A stretch of DNA of 8,747 nt from JAVJRN01 sp040218415. Lineage in GTDB: Bacteria; Bacteroidota; Bacteroidia; Cytophagales; Cyclobacteriaceae. A model generated the notes under the pieces. The model did no database searches and had not been told where the DNA came from. It saw nothing but the letters and a program-made list of their open reading frames with translations. Location of the stretch: contig JAVJRN010000051.1 of the NCBI GenBank assembly GCA_040218415.1, positions 1-8,747 on the forward strand. The letters run 5' to 3'. The position numbers and the translations under genes were made by a program. The stretch's first letter is position 1; each line of letters opens with the position of its first letter. Of this stretch, positions 1-5,840 are shown one piece after another.

Positions 1-182
1 CCTGATGTGCTTTCTAATACCTTCTGTTCGTGGGAGATTTTTATTTGTGCTGGCGCAGTGCGTATCTGATACCCCGCCTGAACGAATTCATTCGGGCAGG
101 TTTGAATGCACCGGCAGATAAGCTACTTTTATCGGAATTAAATAAGCTTGGTGGCCACAGCGCCATATCTGGGCGTTGGCAG
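1..182 (+). other. attC site A, long type, left part cut by window edge
   Basis: The right end at 150-180 (GCCATATCTGGGCGTTGGC) carries the GTT crossover at 175-177 and nearly matches the right arm of site B (GCCATATCTGGACGTT). Positions 7-60 align without large gaps to the middle of site E (4700-4752): both start GTGCTTTCTA, pass through a T-run and end CGCAGTG. Site A is therefore a long attC of the same subtype; by comparison with E, roughly 90 bases of it lie before the window. A nested hairpin lies inside: TATCTG (63-68) pairs with CAGATA (115-120) around CCTG/CGAAT (77-87) pairing with ATTCG/CAGG (90-100). No convincing coding sequence overlaps it. Confidence 0.72.
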
Positions 183-198
183 CAAGCACTGCACGTAT

Positions 199-645
199 AT
201 GACAGAATCTGATGAAACGAAATACTACGGACTATTGATCCTTATTAACTTAGGTCTAGCAACTTTACCCCATTTGCTGATTCGACCAATGTGGTACAAT
301 GGAGTGGATAGCTTTACAAATGCCACAACAATCGAACTGGCATATACAGCCTTGATTTTACCATTGAGTTTGGTTATTTGTAATCATAAGCTAAATACAT
401 TTTATACCAAACCGAAATTCTACATTAATGCAGCTTTGATAATTATTTCAATCTGGTTATCAAAGTACATGCACTTCAAAAATTGGGCTGATATTATAGG
501 AAGTTGGGACAATCCAGATAGGGAAACTATCATGGTTATGAATATGGAGCTTTACACAGGGTGGATTATTTCAATTATAGGAATAGCCGTTGTAATGGTC
601 AAATTAAGACTGAATCAAGACTCTGATGAGAAATCCGAGATATAA
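199..645 (+). CDS. small four-helix membrane protein, cassette 1 first gene
   Basis: I do not recognise the family. The protein is 148 residues with four hydrophobic segments at about 10-28, 44-62, 75-92 and 117-136, a short polar N-terminus and a charged C-terminal tail (RLNQDSDEKSEI), so it should sit in the inner membrane. I chose ATG 199 because it lies 23 bases after the cassette crossover at 176; the in-frame ATG at 148 would start inside the previous cassette's attC right arm, which is not plausible for a mobile unit. Its 3' end overlaps the start of the DUF3644 gene by 20 bases, and both share one attC, so the pair moves and is probably translated as a unit. That coupling suggests a membrane partner for the HEPN protein (immunity, anchor or effector), but this is inference; no catalytic motif is visible. 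Confidence 0.8.
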   Translation: MTESDETKYYGLLILINLGLATLPHLLIRPMWYNGVDSFTNATTIELAYTALILPLSLVICNHKLNTFYTKPKFYINAALIIISIWLSKYMHFKNWADIIGSWDNPDRETIMVMNMELYTGWIISIIGIAVVMVKLRLNQDSDEKSEI

Positions 646-1621
646 ACCGTTTGTAGACAAATCAATTAGCGCAGCACTTTCCGCTATAGAGGTCTACAAT
701 AAGCCGGATTTCAACTATCGAGAAGAAACATTTTCAATTCTCATGATTAACGCTTGGGAACTCCTTCTGAAAGCAAAAATTATCGCAGAGAACAACAGCA
801 AATTGCAATCGGTTTATGTTATGATTCCGAAAATTGGAAAGAAGGGTAATAAGTTGAAGACCACAACGCCTAAACTAAATCGAAGCAATAACCCTATGAC
901 TATTGGAATCAATAGCTGCATAGAACTTTGCAAACAGCCTCCGATTAGTTTAGACACATCATGCTGCGAGAATATTGACCTTCTTTTAGAAATTCGTGAT
1001 GCGGCAATTCATTTTCAAAACGATGACCTTTATTTGAGCAAGAAGGTATTTGAAATTGGAACCGCTACATTGAGGAACTATCTTATTACCATACGTGATT
1101 GGTTTAATTACGACCTTTCCAAATACAACTTCTTTTTAATGCCGCTTTCATTTTACCATGATTTTGATACCATAGAGAGTTTTTCGGTCAACAATAAAAC
1201 AACTCAGGTACAAAACCTTTTGAAATATATTGAAGCAAAAGAAAAGGTGATTCCATCAAATGTCAGTTCTACTTATAATCTAACCCTGCATCTTGAAACA
1301 AAATTTGTCAGATCTTCATCAACTACAGATTTATTGGTCAAGTATGGAGATAGTCCTAATGCGGTTGAGGTTAATTTAAAGGATGAGGACATTAAAAAGC
1401 GATTTCCATTTGAGTACCGTGAATTAACCAATAAACTAAAAAACAGATATTCTAATTTTAAAGAGAACAATGAATACCATCAACTGCGAAAAGTACTTGA
1501 ACAGGAACAAAAGTACTGTCGAGAGAGACAACTAGACCCAGGCAATCCAAAAAGCCAAATAAAGCGATTCTATAGTTCGGAAATAATCAAGAAATTCGAT
1601 GAAAAGTATAGTAAAAAATAA
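626..1621 (+). CDS. DUF3644-family HEPN-like protein, cassette 1 second gene
   Basis: A 331-residue protein. Its N-terminal half resembles the DUF3644 family: an opening of the type KPFVDKSISAALSAIEVYNK, then YREETFSILMINAWELLLKAKI at 31-52, and LEIRDAAIHF at 121-130. The last contains R124 and H129 in the Rx4H spacing typical of HEPN ribonuclease-type domains. The C-terminal half (about 190-331) is basic and I recognise no further domain. HEPN proteins often act as RNases in toxin-antitoxin or abortive-infection defence, and DUF3644 genes are commonly seen among defence or mobile genes; RNase activity here is inferred. The start overlaps the membrane-protein gene by 20 bases, consistent with translational coupling. 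The stop lies 6 bases before the left arm of attC B, so the gene fills the cassette's end. Family assignment is by recalled pattern, without a search. Confidence 0.82.
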   Translation: MRNPRYKPFVDKSISAALSAIEVYNKPDFNYREETFSILMINAWELLLKAKIIAENNSKLQSVYVMIPKIGKKGNKLKTTTPKLNRSNNPMTIGINSCIELCKQPPISLDTSCCENIDLLLEIRDAAIHFQNDDLYLSKKVFEIGTATLRNYLITIRDWFNYDLSKYNFFLMPLSFYHDFDTIESFSVNNKTTQVQNLLKYIEAKEKVIPSNVSSTYNLTLHLETKFVRSSSTTDLLVKYGDSPNAVEVNLKDEDIKKRFPFEYRELTNKLKNRYSNFKENNEYHQLRKVLEQEQKYCRERQLDPGNPKSQIKRFYSSEIIKKFDEKYSKK

Positions 1622-1627
1622 TAGCCA

Positions 1628-1748
1628 GCTGCCAACAAACGATATAGCATATGCCTCTAAGTAGTTACTTGAAAGTGAAGGGCAAATCCGCTAGATTGTG
1701 GATATTTAAAAGTCCAGAGGCACGTGCCATATCTGGACGTTATACACC
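1628..1748 (+). other. attC site B (about 116-121 bp)
   Basis: The left arm GCTGCCAACAAACG (1628-1641) and right arm ending GGACGTTATAC (to 1745) enclose an imperfect palindrome. Left GATATAGCATATGCCTC pairs with right GAGGCACGTGCCATATC after the spacer. The crossover G|TT is at 1739/1740. The left arm is the exact complement of the first bases of cassette 1 (GTTGGCAGC at 175-183). CTAGATTGTG at 1691-1700 recurs in site E at the same 48-base distance from the GTT. Confidence 0.88.
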
Positions 1749-1756
1749 ATTAAAAA

Positions 1757-2497
1757 ATGAAGAATCAAATCCATATTGACAAAGACTTTGGTTGGTTCAT
1801 AGGTGGATTTGATAACAATGAAAAGCACAGACATTATGCTCTTCAATTGAGCATTCCACTTGAAGGACAAATCACAATTATTACATCTAAAAATACCATT
1901 AAGACCGATAAACCGATTATAATAAAATCGAACGTGGTACATCAAATCAGCTCGGACAACCAACATTTCCTGCTACTGATTAATCCTGCTTCGACAATCG
2001 GCCATTATTGGAATCAACTGTCAAACTCTGAGATTAGGGAAATAAGCAATGAACCTACCACGAAACTGGGAGACATAATTATGGGACATAACAAGAACCA
2101 ATCTCTATTGTCAGCCTTGAATTCCATCATAACTGAGTACGATTGCTTTTGTAGTTCAGCTATTCATAATGGAGATGAAAGAATGAACATAGCCTTGGCT
2201 TACCTGACAGCTAATTCTGAACAAATTCTACCTGTTGAAGATTTGGCAAAACACTGTCATCTCTCATCAAGCAGGTTCCTACATCTTTTCAAAGAACAGA
2301 CGGGAATCACATACAGAAGGGCTCAGTTGTGGAATAAACTAACGAAAGGCGTTGCACAATTTGGCAAAATGTCTCTTACGGAAATCGCTCATCAAAACGG
2401 TTTTTCGGATAGTGCACACTTTAGTAGAACCTTCAAAGAAAATTTTGGATTTAGCCCTCGTGATTTCTTAAAGATTAGCCAGTTTGTTCAAGTTTAA
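1757..2497 (+). CDS. AraC-family transcriptional regulator, cassette 2 first gene
   Basis: A 246-residue protein with an N-terminal cupin-like sensor region (about 1-90, with HYALQLSIPLEGQITI and VVHQI strands) and a C-terminal AraC/XylS double helix-turn-helix. HTH1 is at about 158-181 (LPVEDLAKHCHLSSSRFLHLFKE). HTH2 is at about 206-235, with the hallmark ending IAHQNGFSDSAHFSRTFKEN followed by FGFSPRDF. It is a cytoplasmic DNA-binding regulator; the ligand is unknown. The start is 17 bases after the cassette crossover at 1740, leaving almost no room for a promoter inside the cassette. The transglutaminase-like gene follows after 42 bases on the same strand with no attC between, so regulator and enzyme form one mobile unit and the regulator may control that partner or chromosomal targets. 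Confidence 0.92.
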   Translation: MKNQIHIDKDFGWFIGGFDNNEKHRHYALQLSIPLEGQITIITSKNTIKTDKPIIIKSNVVHQISSDNQHFLLLINPASTIGHYWNQLSNSEIREISNEPTTKLGDIIMGHNKNQSLLSALNSIITEYDCFCSSAIHNGDERMNIALAYLTANSEQILPVEDLAKHCHLSSSRFLHLFKEQTGITYRRAQLWNKLTKGVAQFGKMSLTEIAHQNGFSDSAHFSRTFKENFGFSPRDFLKISQFVQV

Positions 2498-2539
2498 GGC
2501 TTTTAATCGTTCGACCTTTGTTTCATTAATCATTAACAA

Positions 2540-3274
2540 ATGGAACAGCAACTCGAAAAGTCGGTAGACTTTAAAAATTACCTGAAACGAACGGACATTT
2601 TAGATTTCGACAAGCCATCAATAAGATCTTTGATTAGGGAAAAAGGGTGGGATAAAATGACTGAGACAGATAAAGTAAAGAATATTTACGATTATGTGAA
2701 AGACGATGTGAAATTTGGCTATAACACTGAAGATAGTATTCCAGCGTCAGAAGTATTGGATGACGGATATGGTCAATGCAACACCAAAGCAAATTTATTC
2801 ATGTCTCTTCTCAGAGCGGTGGGCATTCCAAACAGAATGCATGGATTTACCATTCATAAAGCACTTCAAAAAGGAGCAATAACAGGTATTTGGTACAAGC
2901 TGTCCCCAAAAAATATTCTTCACAGTTGGGTAGAAGTGCATGTGAATGGAGAATGGTTCAATTTAGAAGGGCTTATTCTTGACAAACCATATTTGACAGC
3001 TTTGCAAAAAAAGTTTTCAGATTGCAATACCACATTTTGTGGATATGGAGCCTATACGGACAACTTCCAAAAACCGCAAGTAGAATGGAATATGAATCAC
3101 ACATACATTCAAGAAAAGGGTATTAATCAGGATTTTGGACTATTTGATACTCCAGATGATTTTTACAGACAGCATCAACAAAAATTGAGTTCATTAAAAA
3201 AGTGGATGTATCAAAATTATGTACGACATTTAATGAACAAAAACGTTGAAATAATAAGAAAAAACGGTGGGTAA
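2540..3274 (+). CDS. transglutaminase-like (papain-fold) protein, cassette 2 second gene
   Basis: A 244-residue protein with a transglutaminase-like core. The nucleophile region is GYGQCNTKANLFMSLLRAVGIP with Cys80, followed by HSWVEVHVNGEWFNLE with His128 and an acidic residue, Glu143, where many relatives have Asp. This gives the Cys-His-acid order of the family. There is no signal peptide, so it should be cytoplasmic. Bacterial members are usually peptidases or amidases of unknown substrate rather than protein cross-linkers. The C-terminal third (about 165-244) is polar and lysine-rich with no recognised domain. The stop codon TAA (3272-3274) lies inside the left arm of attC C, so the coding region runs into the recombination site. 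It is probably cotranscribed with the upstream AraC gene. Confidence 0.85.
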   Translation: MEQQLEKSVDFKNYLKRTDILDFDKPSIRSLIREKGWDKMTETDKVKNIYDYVKDDVKFGYNTEDSIPASEVLDDGYGQCNTKANLFMSLLRAVGIPNRMHGFTIHKALQKGAITGIWYKLSPKNILHSWVEVHVNGEWFNLEGLILDKPYLTALQKKFSDCNTTFCGYGAYTDNFQKPQVEWNMNHTYIQEKGINQDFGLFDTPDDFYRQHQQKLSSLKKWMYQNYVRHLMNKNVEIIRKNGG

Positions 3275-3339
3275 CAATCGCTAAAAAATCATAGCTGCCC
3301 TGCGGGACAGCAACGCTTTTTATCGTAGCGTTATCATCA
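3266..3339 (+). other. attC site C (about 70 bp, compact)
   Basis: Left arm GGTGGGTAACAATCGC (from 3266) and right arm GCGTTATCA (to 3336), crossover G|TT at 3330/3331. The sequence folds as a near-continuous hairpin: the left strand through ATAGCTGCCC pairs with the right strand from GGGACAGCAACGC, with a tiny TGC loop at about 3301-3303. The left arm matches the complement of the cassette 2 start (GTTATACACC) at 8 of 10 positions. It overlaps the last codons of the transglutaminase-like gene. Confidence 0.85.
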
Positions 3340-3364
3340 ATTATAAACTTAATAATTTCTATAA

Positions 3365-3901
3365 ATGAAATCCTTACTAATTATTGCTTCTCTACTAGGA
3401 CATGTCAGCTTATTCGCACAAAATAATCTTTATGATTATGATGTAGAACAGCGGTTGGACGACTTAGGAATAGAGCTAATAGATTTAAAATTACCCCCGG
3501 GCATCAATATTGAACCTGCCGTAAGAAGTGGCAATCTAGTTTATTTGTCAGGTAATGGCCCAATTACATCAGATGGAAAAAGAATAGCAGGAAAGGTAGG
3601 AAAAGATTTAACCATCGAACAAGGATACGATGCAGCTAGATTAACAGCAATAAGACATTTGTCAGTATTAAAAAAAGAGATTGGGGATTTAAATCGTGTT
3701 GTTAAGATTGTTAAGGTATTGGGACTGGTTAACGCCCCTCCAGATTTCACGGAGCATCCAAAAGTAATCAACGGTTACACTGACTTAATGATCGAAGTTT
3801 TTGGCCAAAGGGGAAAGCATGCAAGGTCTGCAATGGGCATGGGATCATTACCTTGGAATTTAGCTTGTGAAATAGAGGTGATTGTTGAAGTAAAAGAATG
3901 A
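3365..3901 (+). CDS. exported RidA-family (YjgF/YER057c/UK114) protein, cassette 3
   Basis: A 178-residue protein with a signal peptide at 1-18 (hydrophobic core LLIIASLLGHVSLF, then A|Q) and a Rid domain at about 35-176. Motifs include SGNLVYLSGNGP, VNAPPDFTEHPKVINGYTDLM and ARSAMGMGSLPWNLACEIEV. Arg154 and Glu169 have the spacing of Arg105 and Glu120 in classical RidA, the residues that bind and hydrolyse enamine/imine intermediates, so the active-site pair is kept. The sequence best fits the longer RidA-like subgroup also named L-PSP endoribonuclease. Export is unusual for an imine deaminase, whose normal substrates arise from cytoplasmic PLP enzymes; a periplasmic role is inferred and its substrate unknown. 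It is the only gene in its cassette, with a 34-base AT-rich leader after the crossover at 3331. Confidence 0.9.
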   Translation: MKSLLIIASLLGHVSLFAQNNLYDYDVEQRLDDLGIELIDLKLPPGINIEPAVRSGNLVYLSGNGPITSDGKRIAGKVGKDLTIEQGYDAARLTAIRHLSVLKKEIGDLNRVVKIVKVLGLVNAPPDFTEHPKVINGYTDLMIEVFGQRGKHARSAMGMGSLPWNLACEIEVIVEVKE

Positions 3902-3906
3902 AGAAA

Positions 3907-4028
3907 TAATGCTAACAAACATTAAAATGAATATGCTTACGTAGCTCTTAGATATGACAGTGCAAACCAGAAACTGCTTCGACTCTAGAAACTTGGGCGC
4001 ATACTCATTTTAGTTGGACGTTAGGGGC
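3907..4028 (+). other. attC site D (about 117 bp)
   Basis: Left arm TGCTAACAAACATT (from 3910) and right arm GTTGGACGTTAGGG (to 4026), crossover G|TT at 4020/4021. AAAATGAATATGC on the left pairs with GCATACTCATTTTA on the right with one mismatch, giving a very clear stem. AACAAAC on the left and GGACGTT on the right are the usual attC outer boxes. The match between the cassette 3 start (GTTATCATC) and this left arm is partial (7 of 9). Confidence 0.87.
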
Positions 4029-4040
4029 AATACCTACTAC

Positions 4041-4604
4041 ATGAAGATTCTACTTATCATATCAACCTTCATCTCTTTTAGCCTTTTTGGACAGGAAACT
4101 GCTAAGGTCTTTGGAACAGTTAAATCAGCGATCAACAATGAACCGCTAGAATACTTGGTCGTGAGTATTGCTGGAACCGGAACAGGGGTACCTACTGACT
4201 CTTTGGGCTATTATGAACTTTACGTTCCAACTGGCGAACTAACTATTAACGTGATCTACCTTGGTTATAATGGAATCGACACAACTCTAAACATCCAAGA
4301 ATCAACCGAACTGAACTTCTTAATTGATGCGAACTGTGAATTTGATAAGGATCGAGCTGAACGAGACATTCGGAAGAATAAAGCAAAACTTCTGCTTGTT
4401 GGAAGTATAGCACCTATTGCAAACTCCAAACAAGACGAGCAATTCATGAAGAAGTATAAGGTCAAATATTTCGATTTTGGTGACGAGGTGATTGCTATGG
4501 AGTGCATCGAAGAGTATAATATTGAAATCTTCCAGTTCCTTGATGACAAGTATGGATCAGACTGGCGAAATGAAGCAAGAGCAGACGTAATTGCTCTCGA
4601 ATAA
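4041..4604 (+). CDS. exported carboxypeptidase-regulatory-like domain protein, cassette 4
   Basis: A 187-residue protein with a signal peptide at 1-18 (MKILLIISTFISFSLFGQ). A carboxypeptidase-D regulatory-like beta-sandwich spans about 20-95: VFGTVKSAINNEPLEYLVVSI, then TDSLGYYEL and VIYLGYNGI, the usual G-x-V, P-x-x-D-x-x-G-x-Y/F and x-Y-x-G-Y pattern. The C-terminal part (100-187) has IAPIANSKQDEQFMKKYKVK, YFDFGDEV and YGSDWRNEARADV, a combination I associate with short Bacteroidota proteins of unknown function. I chose ATG 4041 because it gives a clean signal peptide; the earlier in-frame ATG at 4014 would start before the cassette crossover at 4021 and inside attC D. The stop is 2 bases before the left arm of attC E. 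Likely periplasmic or surface; function unknown. Confidence 0.83.
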   Translation: MKILLIISTFISFSLFGQETAKVFGTVKSAINNEPLEYLVVSIAGTGTGVPTDSLGYYELYVPTGELTINVIYLGYNGIDTTLNIQESTELNFLIDANCEFDKDRAERDIRKNKAKLLLVGSIAPIANSKQDEQFMKKYKVKYFDFGDEVIAMECIEEYNIEIFQFLDDKYGSDWRNEARADVIALE

Positions 4605-4606
4605 AC

Positions 4607-4845
4607 TGCCCCTAACAAGCGCTGATCGGTTATATGCCAAAGTGCATTCTGGATGGCTTCAGCGCAACACGACCGTGAATCTTCCGCTGAGATACTTCCG
4701 TGCTTTCTACCGGGTGCAGCTCGCAGGATTTTTTATCTTTCTGAACGCAGTGATTATTTGAACCGTTGTGAGCTTCGGCAGATTTCACTAGATTGTGCCC
4801 TTTACAAGCTGTGGGCATACACCCGATAGCTTGTCGTTAGCGGTC
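4607..4845 (+). other. attC site E, unusually long (about 233 bp)
   Basis: Left arm TGCCCCTAACAAGCG (from 4607) is the exact complement, over ten bases, of the cassette 4 start GTTAGGGGCA (4020-4029). Right arm GCTTGTCGTTAGCG ends at 4842, crossover G|TT at 4836/4837. Outer strands GATCGGTTATATGCC and GGGCATACACCCGATAGC pair, and pairing continues inward (AAAGTGC with the GTGCCCTTT segment; GTGAATCTTCCG with the CGGCAGATTTCAC segment). At about 233 bases it is longer than typical attC sites (roughly 60-140). The middle (4700-4752) is shared with site A. A minus-strand frame at 4630-4818 is a by-product of the palindrome. Confidence 0.82.
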
Positions 4846-4870
4846 ACCTAAGAAACGTATAAAAATAGAA

Positions 4871-4904
4871 ACCATCTTTCCCGCATTGAGGCGAAAAAGA
4901 TGGT
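4871..4904 (-). terminator. hairpin terminator after the YCII gene
   Basis: ACCATCTTT (4871-4879) pairs perfectly with AAAGATGGT (4896-4904), with a further CGC/GCG pairing inside. Read on the minus strand it is followed by a T-rich run (TTCTATTTTTATACG). It lies 39 bases past the stop of the minus-strand YCII gene. A T-run (TCTTTTT) also follows a few bases after the hairpin on the plus strand, so it may work both ways and shield the gene from array read-through. Confidence 0.7.
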
Positions 4905-4943
4905 CAATCGTCTTTTTAACTTCTGAATTTTGAGAGTCGGAAA

Positions 4944-5288
4944 CTAATTTCGTTTCTGAATTGGGCGCACTTCTACACTACCGTCTTCAGTTAAAACTGG
5001 ACACCCTTTTGAAATCTCTACAGCACCGTTTATATCTTTTGCATTTACGATTAAGTAGCCGCCAGCCATTTCATTTCCTGTAGCATACGGGCCTTCTGAA
5101 ACTACTTTTTTTGTGCCTTTCACATGCTTTCCTGATACTTGAAGTGCATCGCCTCCAGCAAGAATTCCTTTTTCGGCAAGTCCTTGCATCCAATCATTCC
5201 AAGTTTGAATGACATCCATTTCTGCTTGTGAATTAGCAGTTGAAATATGAGTATTACCACCTCTGAATAAAAGAATAAATTTTTCCAT
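4944..5288 (-). CDS. YCII-related (DGPF-type) domain protein, cassette 5
   Basis: A 114-residue protein covering one YCII/DGPF domain. MEKFILLFRGG forms the first strand. The helix region TWNDWMQGLAEKGILAGGDAL and KKVVSEGPYAT (SEGPYA at 64-69, the variant of the family's DGPF signature) follow, then GGYLIVNAKDINGAVEISKGCP and a final EVRPI strand. These are small cytoplasmic dimeric ferredoxin-like proteins, often annotated as possible dehydrogenases or hydrolases; the true reaction is unknown. It is the only gene here pointing against the cassette direction. It diverges from the HxlR gene across a 93-base gap with paired operator-like repeats and ends before a hairpin terminator, so it is self-contained. 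The likely logic is that the HxlR protein represses this gene until an electrophile or oxidant is sensed. Confidence 0.9.
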   Translation of the reverse strand: MEKFILLFRGGNTHISTANSQAEMDVIQTWNDWMQGLAEKGILAGGDALQVSGKHVKGTKKVVSEGPYATGNEMAGGYLIVNAKDINGAVEISKGCPVLTEDGSVEVRPIQKRN

Positions 5289-5303
5289 GTCAATTTTATA
5301 AGT

Positions 5304-5360
5304 TACTTGTATTTATTTTAGTAGTTCAAATATTCATTGTTTATTATATATTTACAAGTA
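5304..5360. promoter_or_regulatory. divergent YCII/HxlR control region with 8-bp inverted operator repeats
   Basis: TACTTGTA (5304-5311) and TACAAGTA (5353-5360) are perfect inverted copies 41 bases apart. On the minus strand the right copy contains TTG, followed after 20 bases by AATATTTG (plus-strand 5327-5334), close to the Bacteroidota promoter TTG-N19-21-TAnnTTTG; this would drive the YCII gene. The left copy offers TTG for the opposite strand with a poorer TATTCATTG about 21 bases on. Binding of the adjacent HxlR protein to these repeats is an inference. Confidence 0.55.
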
Positions 5361-5381
5361 GGATACCTAATAATAGTTAGT

Positions 5382-5771
5382 ATGAAAAAAGATACTATTA
5401 CTGATAATCAACAAGTTAATAACGATAAAAATATCGTTTTCGATGAAAAAACTTGCCCTGTTACTGCTACTATGCAAGTTTTGGGAGGAAAGTGGAAGCC
5501 TATTCTCATCAATGCTATCTATTTCACATCACCCGCTCGGTTTGGTGAATTGAAACGTTCGGTAAAAGGAATAACACAATCTATGCTCACTTCTCAACTT
5601 AGGCAGTTAGAGAAAGATGGTGTAATAAAACGAAAGATATATGCTGAGATTCCGCCTAGGGTAGAATATTCTTTGACGGAATTTGGTCTTACATTATCTC
5701 CAATTCTAGTAGCTATGGGAAATTGGGGTAAACAATACAAGCTTAACAATGAAGGAAAAAAGAAAAAGTAA
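5382..5771 (+). CDS. HxlR-family winged-helix regulator, cassette 5
   Basis: A 129-residue protein with the HxlR fold. CPVTATMQVLGGKWKPILINAI at 25-46 is the family's opening motif. FGELKRSVKGITQSMLTSQLRQLEKDGVIKR at 54-84 holds the recognition helix and wing, and PPRVEYSLTEFGLTL at 91-105 closes the domain. Cys25 just before the first helix sits where redox- or electrophile-sensing HxlR proteins (YodB/HypR type) have their reactive cysteine. It acts as a DNA-binding dimer in the cytoplasm. I chose ATG 5382 because it matches the usual N-terminal length; the in-frame ATG at 5337 adds 15 hydrophobic residues and lies within the control region. It is divergent from the YCII gene, its probable target. 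The stop is 9 bases before the left arm of attC F. Confidence 0.92.
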   Translation: MKKDTITDNQQVNNDKNIVFDEKTCPVTATMQVLGGKWKPILINAIYFTSPARFGELKRSVKGITQSMLTSQLRQLEKDGVIKRKIYAEIPPRVEYSLTEFGLTLSPILVAMGNWGKQYKLNNEGKKKK

Positions 5772-5780
5772 AAATGGCGA

Positions 5781-5840
5781 ACCGCTAGTAACTAAGCATT
5801 CGTGTGGTCTGTAAGACCCAACATGAATGCAGTGTTGAAC
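5781..5840 (+). other. attC site F (about 58 bp, atypical; end of array)
   Basis: ACCGCTAGTAAC (5781-5792) and GTGTTGAAC (ending 5840) flank a stem in which GCATTCGTGT pairs with ACATGAATGC and GGTC with GACC around a TGTAA loop. ACCGCT matches the complement of the cassette 5 start (GTTAGCGGT), with three extra bases (GTA) before the final AAC. The spacer is shorter than in the other sites and the AACAA box is AACTA. Crossover would be 5834/5835. No further cassette end is found to the right, so this is probably the last site. Confidence 0.62.

Larger units (their letters stand above)
1..5840 (+). mobile_element. integron cassette array (five complete cassettes, distal end)
   Basis: Six attC-like sites separate five complete units: C1 176-1739, C2 1740-3330, C3 3331-4020, C4 4021-4836 and C5 4837-5834. 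Each unit begins at the T after the G|TT crossover base and ends with an imperfect palindrome whose left arm contains AAC (AACAA in four of five). The cassette start and the left arm of its own attC are complementary: GTTGGCAGC with GCTGCCAAC for C1, GTTAGGGGCA with TGCCCCTAAC for C4, and partial matches for C2, C3 and C5. This is the circular-cassette signature. All genes except the YCII gene of C5 point the same way, with attC at their 3' end, as in known integrons. Leaders are short (16-34 bases), so most cassettes probably depend on read-through or on promoters in preceding sites. No intI is in the window; orientation puts it to the left. No cassette boundary is visible after 5840. Confidence 0.87.

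Noticed and set aside
30..212. Plus-strand open frame of 60 codons at the left edge
   Set aside because: It covers attC A and the cassette crossover at 175/176; its frame is explained by palindromic site sequence and it reads unlike a protein.
2498..2539. Separate promoter for the transglutaminase-like gene (GACCTTTG)
   Set aside because: No TTG lies at the 19-21 base distance; the nearest is about 26 bases away. Cotranscription with the AraC gene is simpler.
4630..4818. Minus-strand 62-codon frame between cassettes 4 and 5
   Set aside because: It lies wholly inside the long attC E; it has no leader or recognisable motif.
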